This document shows, one piece after another, positions 24,992 to 34,279 of a stretch of DNA of 43,786 bases (within the stretch, counting starts at the first letter, position 1; every line of letters begins with the position of its first letter). The stretch is from Desulfobacterales bacterium. Lineage in GTDB: Bacteria; Desulfobacterota; Desulfobacteria; Desulfobacterales; JASJAZ01. A program made the translations under genes and the position numbers. The notes below the pieces were generated by a model. The model was not told the DNA's origin. It made no database searches and worked only from the letters and a program-made list of their open reading frames with translations. The stretch covers positions 1 through 43,786 of the forward strand of contig JASJAZ010000020.1 in NCBI GenBank assembly GCA_030066785.1, given 5' to 3'.

Positions 24992-25132
24992 TTAACCGAT
25001 CCCGATGCAGCTTAAACAAATTTTTACCGCTTTCTCCAAAACAACCGGCACTTCACCCAGATTAATTCCGGCAATCATCAAAACCGTAAAAAAAACCATC
25101 AAGATAATCGGCAGGACTTTCTTGGCGTGCAT
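24992..25132 (-). CDS. Small CXXC membrane peptide (CD1871A-like)
   Basis: 46 residues. A basic N-terminus (MHAKK), one hydrophobic helix (about 6-23), a GEV turn, and a C-terminal CLSCIGIG with the CXXC at residues 39-42. The ending resembles the short CD1871A family of CXXC-containing proteins that I recall next to 4Fe-4S membrane proteins. AAGGAT lies about 8 nt before the ATG, and the stop is 2 nt before the polyferredoxin ATG. The function of the family is unknown; a membrane thiol/disulfide relay is a reasonable guess. Confidence 0.75.
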   Translation of the reverse strand: MHAKKVLPIILMVFFTVLMIAGINLGEVPVVLEKAVKICLSCIGIG

Positions 25133-25219
25133 GGGGCAATCCTTATCCTTCAAAGGTATGAATTTACCTGTATTATAGAGCGTGTGACATTAAGTTTGGT
25201 GAATGTTAAGCGTGCTCCA

Positions 25220-25693
25220 TCAACTATCATCCTTAACGTTAATGGATTCATCATCCCCGATTTTTAGCGGGGCTTTCAAGGTATCCAAATCATCTTTTTC
25301 TGAATAATTTGCATCAAATTCTTCGCTAAGAATTTCATCAATGCCCGAGTCATTTTCTTCAGCTTTGGTCTGCGCCGCTTGATGTTTAGTTTCGTTGCTC
25401 AGCAGTTCCAAGTCATCACAAAAGATTTCCGTTGAATCCGCATTTTCGGGTCCAAACATGGCCGTTATCGAATCCGCTAGCCGTTCTACGTATTCTTGCG
25501 AGGGATACATGTTGGGAGTGCGGATAATCCCGATGAGATCTTCCTTACTTTTTTTGATGGCAGCCTTGATGGCTGTAAAGGAATATTTTTGCTCACACAG
25601 CAACGACATCATATCCTTGTCTAATTCCGCAAATTCTTGAATGGTTATCTCTTTGTCACCATCATTTTTAAGGATGACGTATTTCTGTTTCAC
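25220..25693 (-). CDS. Acidic protein of unknown function
   Basis: 157 residues, not recognised. It starts at a GTG with AAGGAG 7 nt upstream. The N-terminal 85 residues look globular and partly helical; the C-terminal half is rich in Asp, Glu and Ser and probably disordered. No signal peptide, membrane helix or metal motif is seen. It lies between the CXXC peptide and the tRNA-Ser pair, about 90 bp upstream of the former on the same strand, so it may share its transcript. Confidence 0.65.
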   Translation of the reverse strand: MKQKYVILKNDGDKEITIQEFAELDKDMMSLLCEQKYSFTAIKAAIKKSKEDLIGIIRTPNMYPSQEYVERLADSITAMFGPENADSTEIFCDDLELLSNETKHQAAQTKAEENDSGIDEILSEEFDANYSEKDDLDTLKAPLKIGDDESINVKDDS

Positions 25694-25922
25694 AACTGTT
25701 CTCCTTTACTATCAATTATATGAACCTCAATTTTATTTATTTTTAAAAGTATGCATTTGAAAGGTGGAAATCACAAATATTTTTGGATGTCAACACTCAG
25801 CGTTTGTCCACCAATATTATCGCGCTGTTATTTGCAGGATAAGCAAATAATGCAATCAAATAAGAATTGCATGCTTTTTTATTGGCGATTAAAGACTTTA
25901 TAACTGCATACGACAAAAAACA

Positions 25923-25951
25923 TTGACCCTGCATTGCATAGCTGTTAGAAA
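25923..25951 (+). promoter_or_regulatory. Promoter of the tRNA-Ser pair
   Basis: TTGACC (25923-25928), 17-nt spacer, TAGAAA (25946-25951). The predicted start is about 10 nt before the first tRNA. Confidence 0.55.
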
Positions 25952-25967
25952 ATTAAGGTTTGTAGCA

Positions 25968-26055
25968 GGAGGGATGGCCGAGTGGTTTAAGGCGGCGGTC
26001 TTGAAAACCGTTGAGCTTCACGGCTCCGTGGGTTCGAATCCTACTCCCTCCGCCA
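25968..26055 (+). tRNA. tRNA-Ser (anticodon TGA)
   Basis: Acceptor ggaggga/tccctcc, a long variable arm as expected for class II tRNA-Ser, anticodon loop with TGA (tcttgaaaa), T-loop gttcgaatc, encoded CCA at 26053-26055. Confidence 0.95.
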
Positions 26056-26090
26056 TTGCTTTTACCTAAAAAAATTAAGCGTCAAATTTT

Positions 26091-26183
26091 GGAGAGATGG
26101 CCGAGCTGGCTGAAGGCGCTCGCCTGCTAAGCGAGTGTGGGGGGAAACTTCCACCGAGGGTTCGAATCCCTCTCTCTCCGCCA
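26091..26183 (+). tRNA. tRNA-Ser (anticodon GCT)
   Basis: Acceptor ggagaga/tctctcc, anticodon loop ctgctaa with GCT, a long variable arm, encoded CCA at 26181-26183. It lies 35 bp after the first tRNA-Ser and probably shares its transcript. Confidence 0.95.
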
Positions 26184-26192
26184 GATATTCAA

Positions 26193-26218
26193 AAACCCGC
26201 TTGTCAAAGCGGGTTTTT
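26193..26218 (+). terminator. Terminator of the tRNA-Ser transcript
   Basis: aaacccgctt/aagcgggttt stem (10 bp) with loop gtca, followed by a T-run, 10 bp past the second tRNA. Confidence 0.85.
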
Positions 26219-26349
26219 ATTTGCTGGCAATATACGGCGGAACTTACTTAGCTTAATTGGAAGCTGTTCGATTATTCAGCCAGGCCATAATTCCTATAAA
26301 CCGAATAATAGCCGCGACTTTAAGAGAAGCACTTGGTCGTTGCCACCTT

Positions 26350-26571
26350 TTACGTAATTGGTGCAGGTTTACACAAATGGTCTTTTTCCATGGCCACGCG
26401 TCCGCATCCATCGCAAACAAATTTCATAGCCGCCAATTTATCTTTGCATATGTGGGAATGGCCAACTTCCGGGGCTCCGCAAAAGCTGCATTTAGCAGCA
26501 TCGCCACAAGGATTGCACAAATGGCCCGGTTCATTGGCGACGGCGCCACAATTATTACAAGTATATGTCAT
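26350..26571 (-). CDS. Small zinc-ribbon-type protein with five cysteine pairs
   Basis: 73 residues from the preferred ATG. Cysteines fall at 5/8, 19/22, 28/31, 42 and 53/56, 67, mostly as CxxC knuckles (CNNCG, CNPCG, CSFCG, CDGCG), with histidines (GHLC, HSHIC, DHLC) that could complete zinc sites. AGGAG lies 7 nt before this ATG and 4 nt before the ATG just upstream, so the start is uncertain by one residue. No partner is evident. Function unknown; a protein or nucleic-acid contact module is typical of such folds. Confidence 0.7.
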   Translation of the reverse strand: MTYTCNNCGAVANEPGHLCNPCGDAAKCSFCGAPEVGHSHICKDKLAAMKFVCDGCGRVAMEKDHLCKPAPIT

Positions 26572-26794
26572 CATTATGCTCCTATATAAAGGTTTCATAT
26601 CATCATTAAATTATCGCTTTTTGTGTATTCCAATATTGGGATAATCACCAAAAAGTCAAGCACGCTCGAACCGATCGCTGGCTAAAAAAACCGCCAAAAT
26701 TGGTTTATGTGCAGCCCAACGTACTAGCAGGTGGTATTCCGCGCAACCACGCCGCTATTGCACCTACCCGCATCATCATATTGATTGTCTGAGG

Positions 26795-27769
26795 CTAGCG
26801 GCGCAACTCTTTGTCAAATTTGAGGTGAATCGAGAAGTTATTGAATTGGTGGTCAATGACGCTGGTAATCATGCCGGTGCGTTCGATTATTTTGATCTGG
26901 TCTTTGAGCGGCAGCGAAAATTTAATAAATATTTTACGCCCTAACAACAGCCGGGCATTTTTTGCTTTGGCGGTATAGATATAAAAGGCCAACCCTTGTT
27001 TGGAAATATCGGATAAATTGCCTTTAAAATTACCGCCCATGGGGTTGCCCGAGGCATTAAGGACTTGAAACATCACATCCCCGGATAATTTGATGCGATC
27101 GTAGATCCGACGGTTGATTCCTTTGGTTTGCAGGATATCTGCAATCGGCGTGAACCGCTGACAGTACTCTTTTAACTTGTGTTCGAAAGCCGCATACTGC
27201 TGGGATAATTTATCAAACGATTTTTTTGATAATATCCCCAGTTTAACCGATGAGATACTGATAAGTGACGTTGTGCAGATGGTGGTGGCAAAAAAGGCAT
27301 CATCGCCAACAATATCACCGTCTGTAACCGTTTTAATCAACGTCTCCCCACCATTTTGCCGGTAAACCAGCTTAAGTTGTCCAAGGTAAATAAAACATAA
27401 ATTGGAAGATACGTCACCCTGGCGATAAATCACTTCATCGGGACCGAATGCTTTTTCCTGCAAAGCAAACGTAAGGGCATTGGATTCGTCGTTGTCCAGC
27501 TGTGCGTATAGCTCCGACCAGATGTCCAGTTGGCCCTGGTCAATGGTTTCGCGCTTTTCTTCTTCAATGATCTCAGCCGATTTTACAATTTCGGTCAAGG
27601 CCATGGGATCGACTTCATAAAGTCTGTTTCTCAGCATTTCCGCCTTGTTGAAATTATGATCCCGTGCGTATTCAACGATCAATTTAAACAGCAACTTGAC
27701 AGCTGAATCCGTGTTGTCGGCTTCAATGTACTGATCAACCATTGCTTCAAACTTGGCAAGATCGGCCAT
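26795..27769 (-). CDS. Cyclic-nucleotide-binding + PilZ domain protein
   Basis: 324 residues. A helical N-terminal region (1-90) is followed by a cNMP-binding beta-barrel at about 95-200 (YRQGDVSSNLCFIYLGQLKL, then GDIVGDDAFF, which replaces the usual GE..L phosphate cassette and may not bind a nucleotide). A PilZ domain at about 220-320 has the c-di-GMP motifs RxxxR (221-225) and DxSxxG (254-259). No DNA-binding helix-turn-helix is seen, so it looks like a signalling adaptor rather than a transcription factor. The ATG at 27769 is 8 nt after GGAGG; the first ATG 15 bp upstream has no ribosome binding site. Confidence 0.85.
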   Translation of the reverse strand: MADLAKFEAMVDQYIEADNTDSAVKLLFKLIVEYARDHNFNKAEMLRNRLYEVDPMALTEIVKSAEIIEEEKRETIDQGQLDIWSELYAQLDNDESNALTFALQEKAFGPDEVIYRQGDVSSNLCFIYLGQLKLVYRQNGGETLIKTVTDGDIVGDDAFFATTICTTSLISISSVKLGILSKKSFDKLSQQYAAFEHKLKEYCQRFTPIADILQTKGINRRIYDRIKLSGDVMFQVLNASGNPMGGNFKGNLSDISKQGLAFYIYTAKAKNARLLLGRKIFIKFSLPLKDQIKIIERTGMITSVIDHQFNNFSIHLKFDKELRR

Positions 27770-27945
27770 CGCATCATCCTCCATTTGTCTCGAACCAAAT
27801 CAAAGCCTCGACGCGTATTTGTAGCATCAATTATAAATCGCTCTGCCTGTGGTCAAACCAACATTGCCTATAAAAGCGGAAGTAAATAGACAAATCACTA
27901 TCACAAGGCACTTTTGGTGGTCAATAAAATGCCTTAACTAAGCTT

Positions 27946-28743
27946 TTAAATGCGATTAACCGTGTGTACCAGATTTTTAACAGCTTTAAGATAAGTAGAC
28001 ATGCCCCGTAAAAAAATATCATTATGATTTGCGTCCGCAATTTTCAGAAAGTGGCGCTGCGGTGCCTGGCTGGTTTCAAATAATGCCTCGCCATCAGCAA
28101 AGGGGATAATATGATCTCTTTCCGCATGAATAATAAGTGTCGGTCCTTGATATTGCCTTATTTTTTCAAGATGATGAAATTCGGGCGTCTTGCTGCCTAA
28201 AACTGATGTATCAACTCCCAACAATTGCAAAAGCGGTTTCACCCGAGCAAAACCACTTTCCACAATAAGTCCCTTTATTTTTTCAGGATAATTGGCAGCC
28301 AATTCCAGAGCGGATGCACTTCCCAGCGAGCGGCCCATCACCATCAATGGGCCGGTGTAGTGTTGCTTCTGAAGCCACGTCATCGCAAATTCGCAAATAA
28401 TATGACAATCGCGCATCATCGCTGTAACGGTCGGATTACCCGTAGATATACCATAGCCTCGATAGTCCACCGGAAAAAAATTTACCGCAATCTGGTTAAA
28501 TAGAGGCGCAAGGTCTTGATAATCGGCAACGATTTCACCATTACCATGGAAAAATAAGATGGTGGCGGCTTGTCGATCGACGGGATAAAATCGCGCTCCA
28601 ATCGACACATCGGTGGCCACCGGAATGTGCAGTTCCTGATTGTCATCTTCCGAGTCGATAGAGCCCAATTGCGACCGCGGATGAAAAAGTCGGGCCAAAA
28701 TTTCCGGGTGGTCATAGGCACTATAATCAACAGTTGGTATCAT
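27946..28743 (-). CDS. Alpha/beta hydrolase
   Basis: 265 residues. The nucleophile elbow is GRSLGS with S139, and the other triad members are probably D210 (HAERDHIIP) and H240 (ANHND). The oxyanion region is FFHGNGE near 65-71. No signal peptide. The closest look is to BEM46/ABHD13-like serine hydrolases; the substrate is unknown. It lies 176 bp upstream of the CNB-PilZ gene on the same strand. Confidence 0.85.
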   Translation of the reverse strand: MIPTVDYSAYDHPEILARLFHPRSQLGSIDSEDDNQELHIPVATDVSIGARFYPVDRQAATILFFHGNGEIVADYQDLAPLFNQIAVNFFPVDYRGYGISTGNPTVTAMMRDCHIICEFAMTWLQKQHYTGPLMVMGRSLGSASALELAANYPEKIKGLIVESGFARVKPLLQLLGVDTSVLGSKTPEFHHLEKIRQYQGPTLIIHAERDHIIPFADGEALFETSQAPQRHFLKIADANHNDIFLRGMSTYLKAVKNLVHTVNRI

Positions 28744-29141
28744 TTTCCAGCTCCATTTCTAATGCAATTAACGCCTCTGGTTCATCCATCATCTGCAACA
28801 ACATACACAAAATGGCATCTTTTTGCCAACAAGTCCTTAGAAGGTTATAATTTCACGTTCAAGCACAACAAATAATCTTTTGAATGCATCCTTATTTCAA
28901 TAAAGCTGAAAAAAAAGGTTGCCAGGTCATAATGATTTATAATGGGCGGCTTCTAAATTAATTGCCAGTTCAGCGTTACGTTACAGATGCGTTTTTTGCG
29001 TTCGCGTCATAAAACCGTACTTAACTGATTAATCTTGACAAAGAACCTTTTCCTTATTAGGTATATCCCTTTTAAAGTCCGAAAGTGTATAGGGGCACAG
29101 AATAACCCTAAAAATCAAACATTGAAAGGAGATTGGAAAAC
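28744..29141. other. 398-bp intergenic region with sat leader
   Basis: No gene is seen. It divides the leftward hydrolase from the rightward sat gene. The only clear element is a candidate sat promoter at 29035-29063 and the AAGGAGA ribosome binding site at 29126-29132. Confidence 0.5.
29035..29063 (+). promoter_or_regulatory. Candidate promoter of sat
   Basis: Perfect TTGACA (29035-29040), a 17-nt spacer, then a weak TAGGTA. This gives a leader of roughly 70 nt before the sat start. Confidence 0.4.
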
Positions 29142-30416
29142 ATGGCAAATTTAATTCCTCCCCACGGTGGAAAAGGTTTAACTAAGTGCCTGCTGGAGGG
29201 CGCCGACCTAGATGCCGAAAAAAAGAAAGCAGAAGGCCTGAAAAAAGTTTCTATTTCACCCCGCGTCAAAGGTGATCTGATTATGATCGGTATCGGCGGT
29301 TTCAGCCCCTTGACCGGCTTTATGACCAAAGCGGACTGGAAAGGCGTCTGTGAGAGCTTTTTGACGGCTGACAATACTTTCTGGCCGGTACCGGTATGTC
29401 TTGATGTCACGGCAGATGACGCCGCTGCCATCAGTGACGGCGACGAGATCGCTTTGTATGATCCTGAAGGTGACGAAATCATGGCCACCATGAAGGTTAC
29501 CGAAAAATATGAGCTGACCGAAGCTGACAAAAAATGGGAATGTGAAAAAGTATACATGGGCGAGGGAACGCCCACTGCGGATGAGTTTTGGAAAATTTCC
29601 GAAGAGGATCACCCCGGCGTGCAAATGGTCATGGCACAGGGACCGGTCAACCTGGCAGGACCTGTCAAGGTACTCAGCGAGGGCGAATACCCCACGAAAT
29701 ACGCCGGAATTTACCATCGGCCGGAAGAGTCCCGCAAAATTTTTGAGGATCGCGGTTGGAGTGAAGTGGCTGCGTTGCAGCTGCGCAATCCCATGCACCG
29801 TTCCCACGAATACCTGTGCAAAATCGCAGTGGAAGTTTGTGACGGCGTTTATATTCATTCTCTGGTGGGCAACCTGAAACCAGGCGATATTCCGGCTGAG
29901 GTACGGGTTGAATGTATCGATACATTGGTGAAAAACTATTTCGTCGAACCGAATGTGGTCCAGGGTGGTTATCCCTTGGATATGCGTTACGCTGGTCCAC
30001 GTGAAGGCTTGCTGCATGCCGTTTTCCGCCAAAACTACGGCTGCTCCAAGATGATCATCGGTCGCGACCACGCTGGTGTCGGCGACTTTTACGGCATGTT
30101 TGAAGCCCAAACGATCTTTGACAAGATTCCCTGCACCGATGAGCCTGGCAAAACGCTTCTTTGCACCCCGCTGAAAATCGATTGGACTTTTTACTGCTAC
30201 AAATGTGACGGCATGGCTTCGCTGCGAACCTGCCCACATGACAAAGAAGACCGCGTGTTGCTGTCCGGTACCATGCTGCGCAAAATGCTTTCGGAAGGCG
30301 GCCAATTGCCGGATCACTTCGGGCGCGATGAAGTCGTGGCCATTTTACGCAAATACTATGAAGGCCTGAGCGAAAAAGTTGAAATTAAAACTCACAAAGC
30401 CGCCACCGGCGACTAA
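29142..30416 (+). CDS. sat: Sulfate adenylyltransferase (dissimilatory ATP sulfurylase)
   Basis: 424 residues. Sat makes adenosine phosphosulfate (APS) from ATP and sulfate in the cytoplasm, the first step of dissimilatory sulfate reduction. The nucleotide-binding motifs are [10 protein letters not shown] (213-222, with H219 and H222) and GRDHAGVG (307 on). Three cysteines at 352, 355 and 364 form the metal site typical of the bacterial/archaeal Sat family. The start is ATG 29142 with AAGGAGA 9 nt before; the TTG 9 bp upstream overlaps the ribosome binding site. It converges on qmoABC with a terminator on each side. Confidence 0.97.
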   Translation: MANLIPPHGGKGLTKCLLEGADLDAEKKKAEGLKKVSISPRVKGDLIMIGIGGFSPLTGFMTKADWKGVCESFLTADNTFWPVPVCLDVTADDAAAISDGDEIALYDPEGDEIMATMKVTEKYELTEADKKWECEKVYMGEGTPTADEFWKISEEDHPGVQMVMAQGPVNLAGPVKVLSEGEYPTKYAGIYHRPEESRKIFEDRGWSEVAALQLRNPMHRSHEYLCKIAVEVCDGVYIHSLVGNLKPGDIPAEVRVECIDTLVKNYFVEPNVVQGGYPLDMRYAGPREGLLHAVFRQNYGCSKMIIGRDHAGVGDFYGMFEAQTIFDKIPCTDEPGKTLLCTPLKIDWTFYCYKCDGMASLRTCPHDKEDRVLLSGTMLRKMLSEGGQLPDHFGRDEVVAILRKYYEGLSEKVEIKTHKAATGD

Positions 30417-30440
30417 TTATTAGAGCAGATGAACACGCAA

Positions 30441-30471
30441 AAAGGGGGTGTCGCCTGACACTCCCTTTTTT
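30441..30471 (+). terminator. Terminator of sat
   Basis: A stem of about ten pairs with one G-T wobble around loop gcct (30453-30456), followed by a T-run, about 25 bp after the stop. Confidence 0.85.
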
Positions 30472-30661
30472 TATTGGTTACTGCCTGAAATCTGTGCCAT
30501 CTGGCCCGTGTCCCAGGTATTGCGCATTCGTATGATGCTATTTTTTATATGTTCTCGGTGATTGATCCGCTTATTTGCCTGCCGGGTTCATGTATTAATG
30601 TGGCACCCTCCTTATCATTGCCACCTGTTTCAGATTAGCACCAATAGGAGGCCATCGCGTT

Positions 30662-30690
30662 AAAAACAAAGGGGGCCTCAAGCCCCCTTG
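30662..30690 (-). terminator. Terminator of qmoABC
   Basis: On the minus strand AAGGGGGC/GCCCCCTT with a 5-nt loop (30677-30681), followed by TGTTTTT. About 27 bp past qmoC. Confidence 0.85.
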
Positions 30691-30716
30691 TGTAATTGTT
30701 GTTTCGTAACGGCGCG

Positions 30717-31868
30717 TTATTGTCGGTTGGTGTATTCCGCGTATGTCATTGCCGCGGTGCGATAGACCAGGTGCGCCAGCTTTGAGAAGGGTGTATAGGC
30801 AAATAGACTCCAGACAAATATCAAATGCACAAAATAAAGTGTATACGATATTCCCGCCATACCAGCCAAACGGGCCATTTGGGTCAACATGCCGGTCAAA
30901 CCCAGGACCAATACAAGTCCCACCAGATACCAGTCCCAGTAGCTGGAAGCCTGATCTTTTTTGGTCATCCGGTTGCGCAACAATAATATGCCACCGACCA
31001 CCAGTGCCACACCGGCAGCGTTGCCGAGCCATTTGACCGGATTTAATTGGCTGTAAGGGCCTTCGATATGCAGCACCCACTCTGCAATGAAAAAACAGTT
31101 GGTAACAATAAACAGCCCGATGAAGCTGAAAAGTACAAGCATATGAGCTGTGGAGCGCTCTTTGTTTTCGCCACACTCACTGAACTTGTTATGCTTAATG
31201 ATGGTCAGCACAGTGCTTACCACCGCCTGGCCAACTTTGCCAAAATCTATCTTTTCATCCTTGGCTTTGCCGTCAGCCACCGCCTGTGCATGCATATCGG
31301 CCAAGAAACGCTTCAGCCCCAAGGCAAAAACGGCAATCGCACCAAAAAAGGTAGGAATCATGATAATGTCGACCAGATAGTTGTGAATAAAATTTGCTTG
31401 CCAAATTTCACCACCGGCGGGAATTGAGAAATTCAGCCAATTGAGACCAAAGGAATTAAAGATGAAGCCCATCACCAGAATAATCACCGCCGGAATGGCC
31501 AGCAGCACCGGCAGCATCTTGGGATTGGCAATGGCCTTGCTTAACGCTTTGGGTGTAGCATATTCTCCCACAGCATAAGCCCGGATGGCACCCAGTACTT
31601 CTCCGGGTTTGGCCTCACGCGGACAGCGCGTGTTGCAATCACCGCAATTATGGCACAACCAGATATCGTAATCGGATATCAGTTTGTCTTTCAAACCCCA
31701 TGAAGCCGCAATCATTTCCTTGCGGGGAAAGGGCTTGTTGTCCGGTGAAATCGGACACGCCACGGAACAGGTTGCGCATTGATAACATTTCTTCAGGTCT
31801 GCACCACCCAGGGCACCGACTTCTTTGATAAAACCTAAATCAGGTTCAGCTACATATGTGTCTGCCAT
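30717..31868 (-). CDS. qmoC: Quinone-interacting membrane-bound oxidoreductase subunit QmoC
   Basis: 383 residues. QmoC anchors the Qmo complex, which passes electrons from menaquinol towards APS reductase. The N-terminal HdrC-like part has two 4Fe-4S motifs: C28/C31/C34/C38 and C72/C75/C78/C82. From about residue 113 on, hydrophobic helices form an HdrE/NarI-like cytochrome b domain with histidines for haem. It is last in qmoABC, about 56 bp after qmoB, and ends at a strong terminator. Confidence 0.96.
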   Translation of the reverse strand: MADTYVAEPDLGFIKEVGALGGADLKKCYQCATCSVACPISPDNKPFPRKEMIAASWGLKDKLISDYDIWLCHNCGDCNTRCPREAKPGEVLGAIRAYAVGEYATPKALSKAIANPKMLPVLLAIPAVIILVMGFIFNSFGLNWLNFSIPAGGEIWQANFIHNYLVDIIMIPTFFGAIAVFALGLKRFLADMHAQAVADGKAKDEKIDFGKVGQAVVSTVLTIIKHNKFSECGENKERSTAHMLVLFSFIGLFIVTNCFFIAEWVLHIEGPYSQLNPVKWLGNAAGVALVVGGILLLRNRMTKKDQASSYWDWYLVGLVLVLGLTGMLTQMARLAGMAGISYTLYFVHLIFVWSLFAYTPFSKLAHLVYRTAAMTYAEYTNRQ

Positions 31869-31924
31869 ATTGACCTCCTATCAAACCGGCATCCATAGTC
31901 TCCGCCGGCTCTACTAATATACCG

Positions 31925-34267
31925 TTAGAAACCTTTAAATGGATTCGGACCGAGTTCTTCGATTTCTTCCACAAATTGGTTAATAATCTGTGGAATTTTA
32001 TCATATTCATCGATGGCAACCTGGAATTGGGTTACGCGCTCTAATTCCAACGCCAGACTGGTCAGTGCATCTCCGATCTTTTTGACGCGGATGTCAGCTA
32101 TCTCGCTGCCTTTCACGAAATGACACTGGTAATCATCACCATGTTTGCATCCCATTAAAAAGACACCGTCCATGCCTTGTGACAGGGCGTCCTTAATCCA
32201 GATCACATTGACCGATCCAAGGCAGCGCACAGGGATCAAACGAACATCGGCAGAATATGACATGCGATTCAGTGCCACGATATCCAGCGCCGGCAATGCA
32301 TCATTTTCACATACCAATCCCAAAATGCGTAAGGGCGGTTCATCATAATCATCTTCCGACGGCACACCGATGGACTTGACCATGGAGCCAATGCTATCAA
32401 TATTGTAATCGGCAAATCCAATGATGCGCTCCGGACACGAACCCATGCAGGTGCCGCAACGACGACAACGGGCCGGATTCGGTTTGGGCGTTCCCTTTTC
32501 ATCGTCGTCCAGCGCGCCGAAGGGACATTCTTCGGTACAGCGCTTGCACTGGGTACAACGCTGAAAGAAAAAATCTGGAAAGGTCATATCTCCTGAACGC
32601 GGATGCACAGCCACGCCGCGATTCACCGATTCAATGCATTGAATCGCTTTCAAAGCAGCTCCGCTGGCATCTTCCATGGACTCTTCCACCGTCATGCCGC
32701 GTCGTATGGCACCGGCTGCATAAATGCCGGTCCGTTGGGTTTCATACGGAAAGCAAATAAAATTCGAATCGCAGTAACCTTTAAAAAGGTCGATATTATC
32801 CCGAAAGGCCGGTCCTTGGCGATAGGCCAGATTGACCACAGGATCATCTTTGGTCGCCGGAACCATGCCGGTGCCCAGAACGACCAAATCAGCTTTAACC
32901 TGAAGTTTTTCACCCAGTAGGGTATTGTCGGCATCAACGATAAGACCGCCCCCGTTTTTAGAAACTTTAGCGACCTCGCCTTTGGTCAGGAAAATCCCCG
33001 GATCCTGCTGTAGGCCTTTATAAAAATTCTCCTGCAATCCCGGTGTGCGCATATGTTGATAAAACACAAATGCTTTGCCGTCATCCGGATAATCTTCGCG
33101 CACGTATTTAGCCTGCTTCAACGCCACCAGGCTGGTAACCGCCCCGCAGTAATCAAAATCGGTATCATTGCCCTGGCCAGGGCTCTGGATAAAGACCACC
33201 GATTTGGCTTCTTGGCCATCAGATGGGCGGATGATCTTACCATTTTGGGCAATTTCTTCAAACTGCGCGTTGGTAACCACATCCGGCAATTCGCCGAAAC
33301 CCAAATGCGCAAACTCCTCACCTTCCGGTTGATACGGCTGCCAACCGGCGGCTAAAACAACAGCACCATACATTTCTCCATCGGGGTCGAACTGAAGAAT
33401 ATCCTCTTTGCCCTCATTGTATTTCAGAAAAGCTTCATGCAGCTTTTCCGCATCCAGATCATTACCTTTTTCATCAACTTTCATTTCATCCGGCAACGGA
33501 TAGGGCACATCAAAAGCGATTTTCTCCCCCGGCTTTTTAAATGTAACCGTAAAATTGCCTGGTTCGCCTGCTAAACGGGCAACGATCGTATCGGTGTTGA
33601 CTGTAATATTGGCATCGCTTTCCACGGCCTGGATTTTATCGGCTACGATCGGATCAATCAGATTATCATATGGATTGGCGATGGGCAGCTGTCTGCGCCA
33701 GGCCGCCGCATGTCCCCCCAAAGCAGTTTCTTTTTCGACAAGCGTTACCTTATAGCCGGCTTTGGCGGCATCAAGCGCCGCTGACATGCCGGCCATACCA
33801 CCGCCAATCACCAAAATGCGTTTGGATAAAGACTCCAGTTGGTACGGTTCCGGCAAATCGATCTTTTCAACTCGGACCATACCCATTTTGATATAATCCT
33901 CAGCCATCATCTGCACGCGATCGAAATTGTTTTCGTCTTCTTTTTCTTCTGCGGTCAACGCCGCAAATTCCGACCGGGGATGCGACCAGACCACACCTTC
34001 GCGCAAATTGACCCGGTCAACAATGCATCCGTCAAAACGAAACACATCATACAGCACCCGCCGCGAACAGGCGGCTAACACCAGTGTATTGATACCGTCA
34101 TTGGCAATATCTTGCTTTAAAAATTCGACACCGTCCTTGCCGCACAGACAATCATGAACTTTTACCGGTAAGCCCTCCTCTTTCGGTACCTCGCACAATG
34201 CATCGATATCGAGTGCGTCGCCGATTCCACAACCTTTGCAAATATACACACCATATTTTTTATCCAT
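31925..34267 (-). CDS. qmoB: Quinone-interacting membrane-bound oxidoreductase subunit QmoB
   Basis: 780 residues. QmoB is an HdrA-like flavoprotein fused to an MvhD-like domain, and is thought to shuttle electrons between QmoC/QmoA and APS reductase. The FAD motif GGGMAGMSAALDAAKAGY is near 155; an extra N-terminal domain precedes it. Two 4Fe-4S motifs lie at 571-611 (CTQCKRCTEECP and CRRCGTCMGSCP). An MvhD-like part with CLGS, GCKHGDDYQC follows at about 645-745. The start ATG is after AGGAGG, 12 bp past the qmoA stop. Confidence 0.96.
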   Translation of the reverse strand: MDKKYGVYICKGCGIGDALDIDALCEVPKEEGLPVKVHDCLCGKDGVEFLKQDIANDGINTLVLAACSRRVLYDVFRFDGCIVDRVNLREGVVWSHPRSEFAALTAEEKEDENNFDRVQMMAEDYIKMGMVRVEKIDLPEPYQLESLSKRILVIGGGMAGMSAALDAAKAGYKVTLVEKETALGGHAAAWRRQLPIANPYDNLIDPIVADKIQAVESDANITVNTDTIVARLAGEPGNFTVTFKKPGEKIAFDVPYPLPDEMKVDEKGNDLDAEKLHEAFLKYNEGKEDILQFDPDGEMYGAVVLAAGWQPYQPEGEEFAHLGFGELPDVVTNAQFEEIAQNGKIIRPSDGQEAKSVVFIQSPGQGNDTDFDYCGAVTSLVALKQAKYVREDYPDDGKAFVFYQHMRTPGLQENFYKGLQQDPGIFLTKGEVAKVSKNGGGLIVDADNTLLGEKLQVKADLVVLGTGMVPATKDDPVVNLAYRQGPAFRDNIDLFKGYCDSNFICFPYETQRTGIYAAGAIRRGMTVEESMEDASGAALKAIQCIESVNRGVAVHPRSGDMTFPDFFFQRCTQCKRCTEECPFGALDDDEKGTPKPNPARCRRCGTCMGSCPERIIGFADYNIDSIGSMVKSIGVPSEDDYDEPPLRILGLVCENDALPALDIVALNRMSYSADVRLIPVRCLGSVNVIWIKDALSQGMDGVFLMGCKHGDDYQCHFVKGSEIADIRVKKIGDALTSLALELERVTQFQVAIDEYDKIPQIINQFVEEIEELGPNPFKGF

Positions 34268-34279
34268 GGATTATTCCTC

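Noticed and set aside
26097-26357. 86-residue open frame over the second tRNA-Ser
   Set aside because: It runs through the tRNA and its terminator and resembles no protein.
29256-30317. 353-residue open frame on the minus strand
   Set aside because: It lies antisense to sat and is a shadow of its codon bias.
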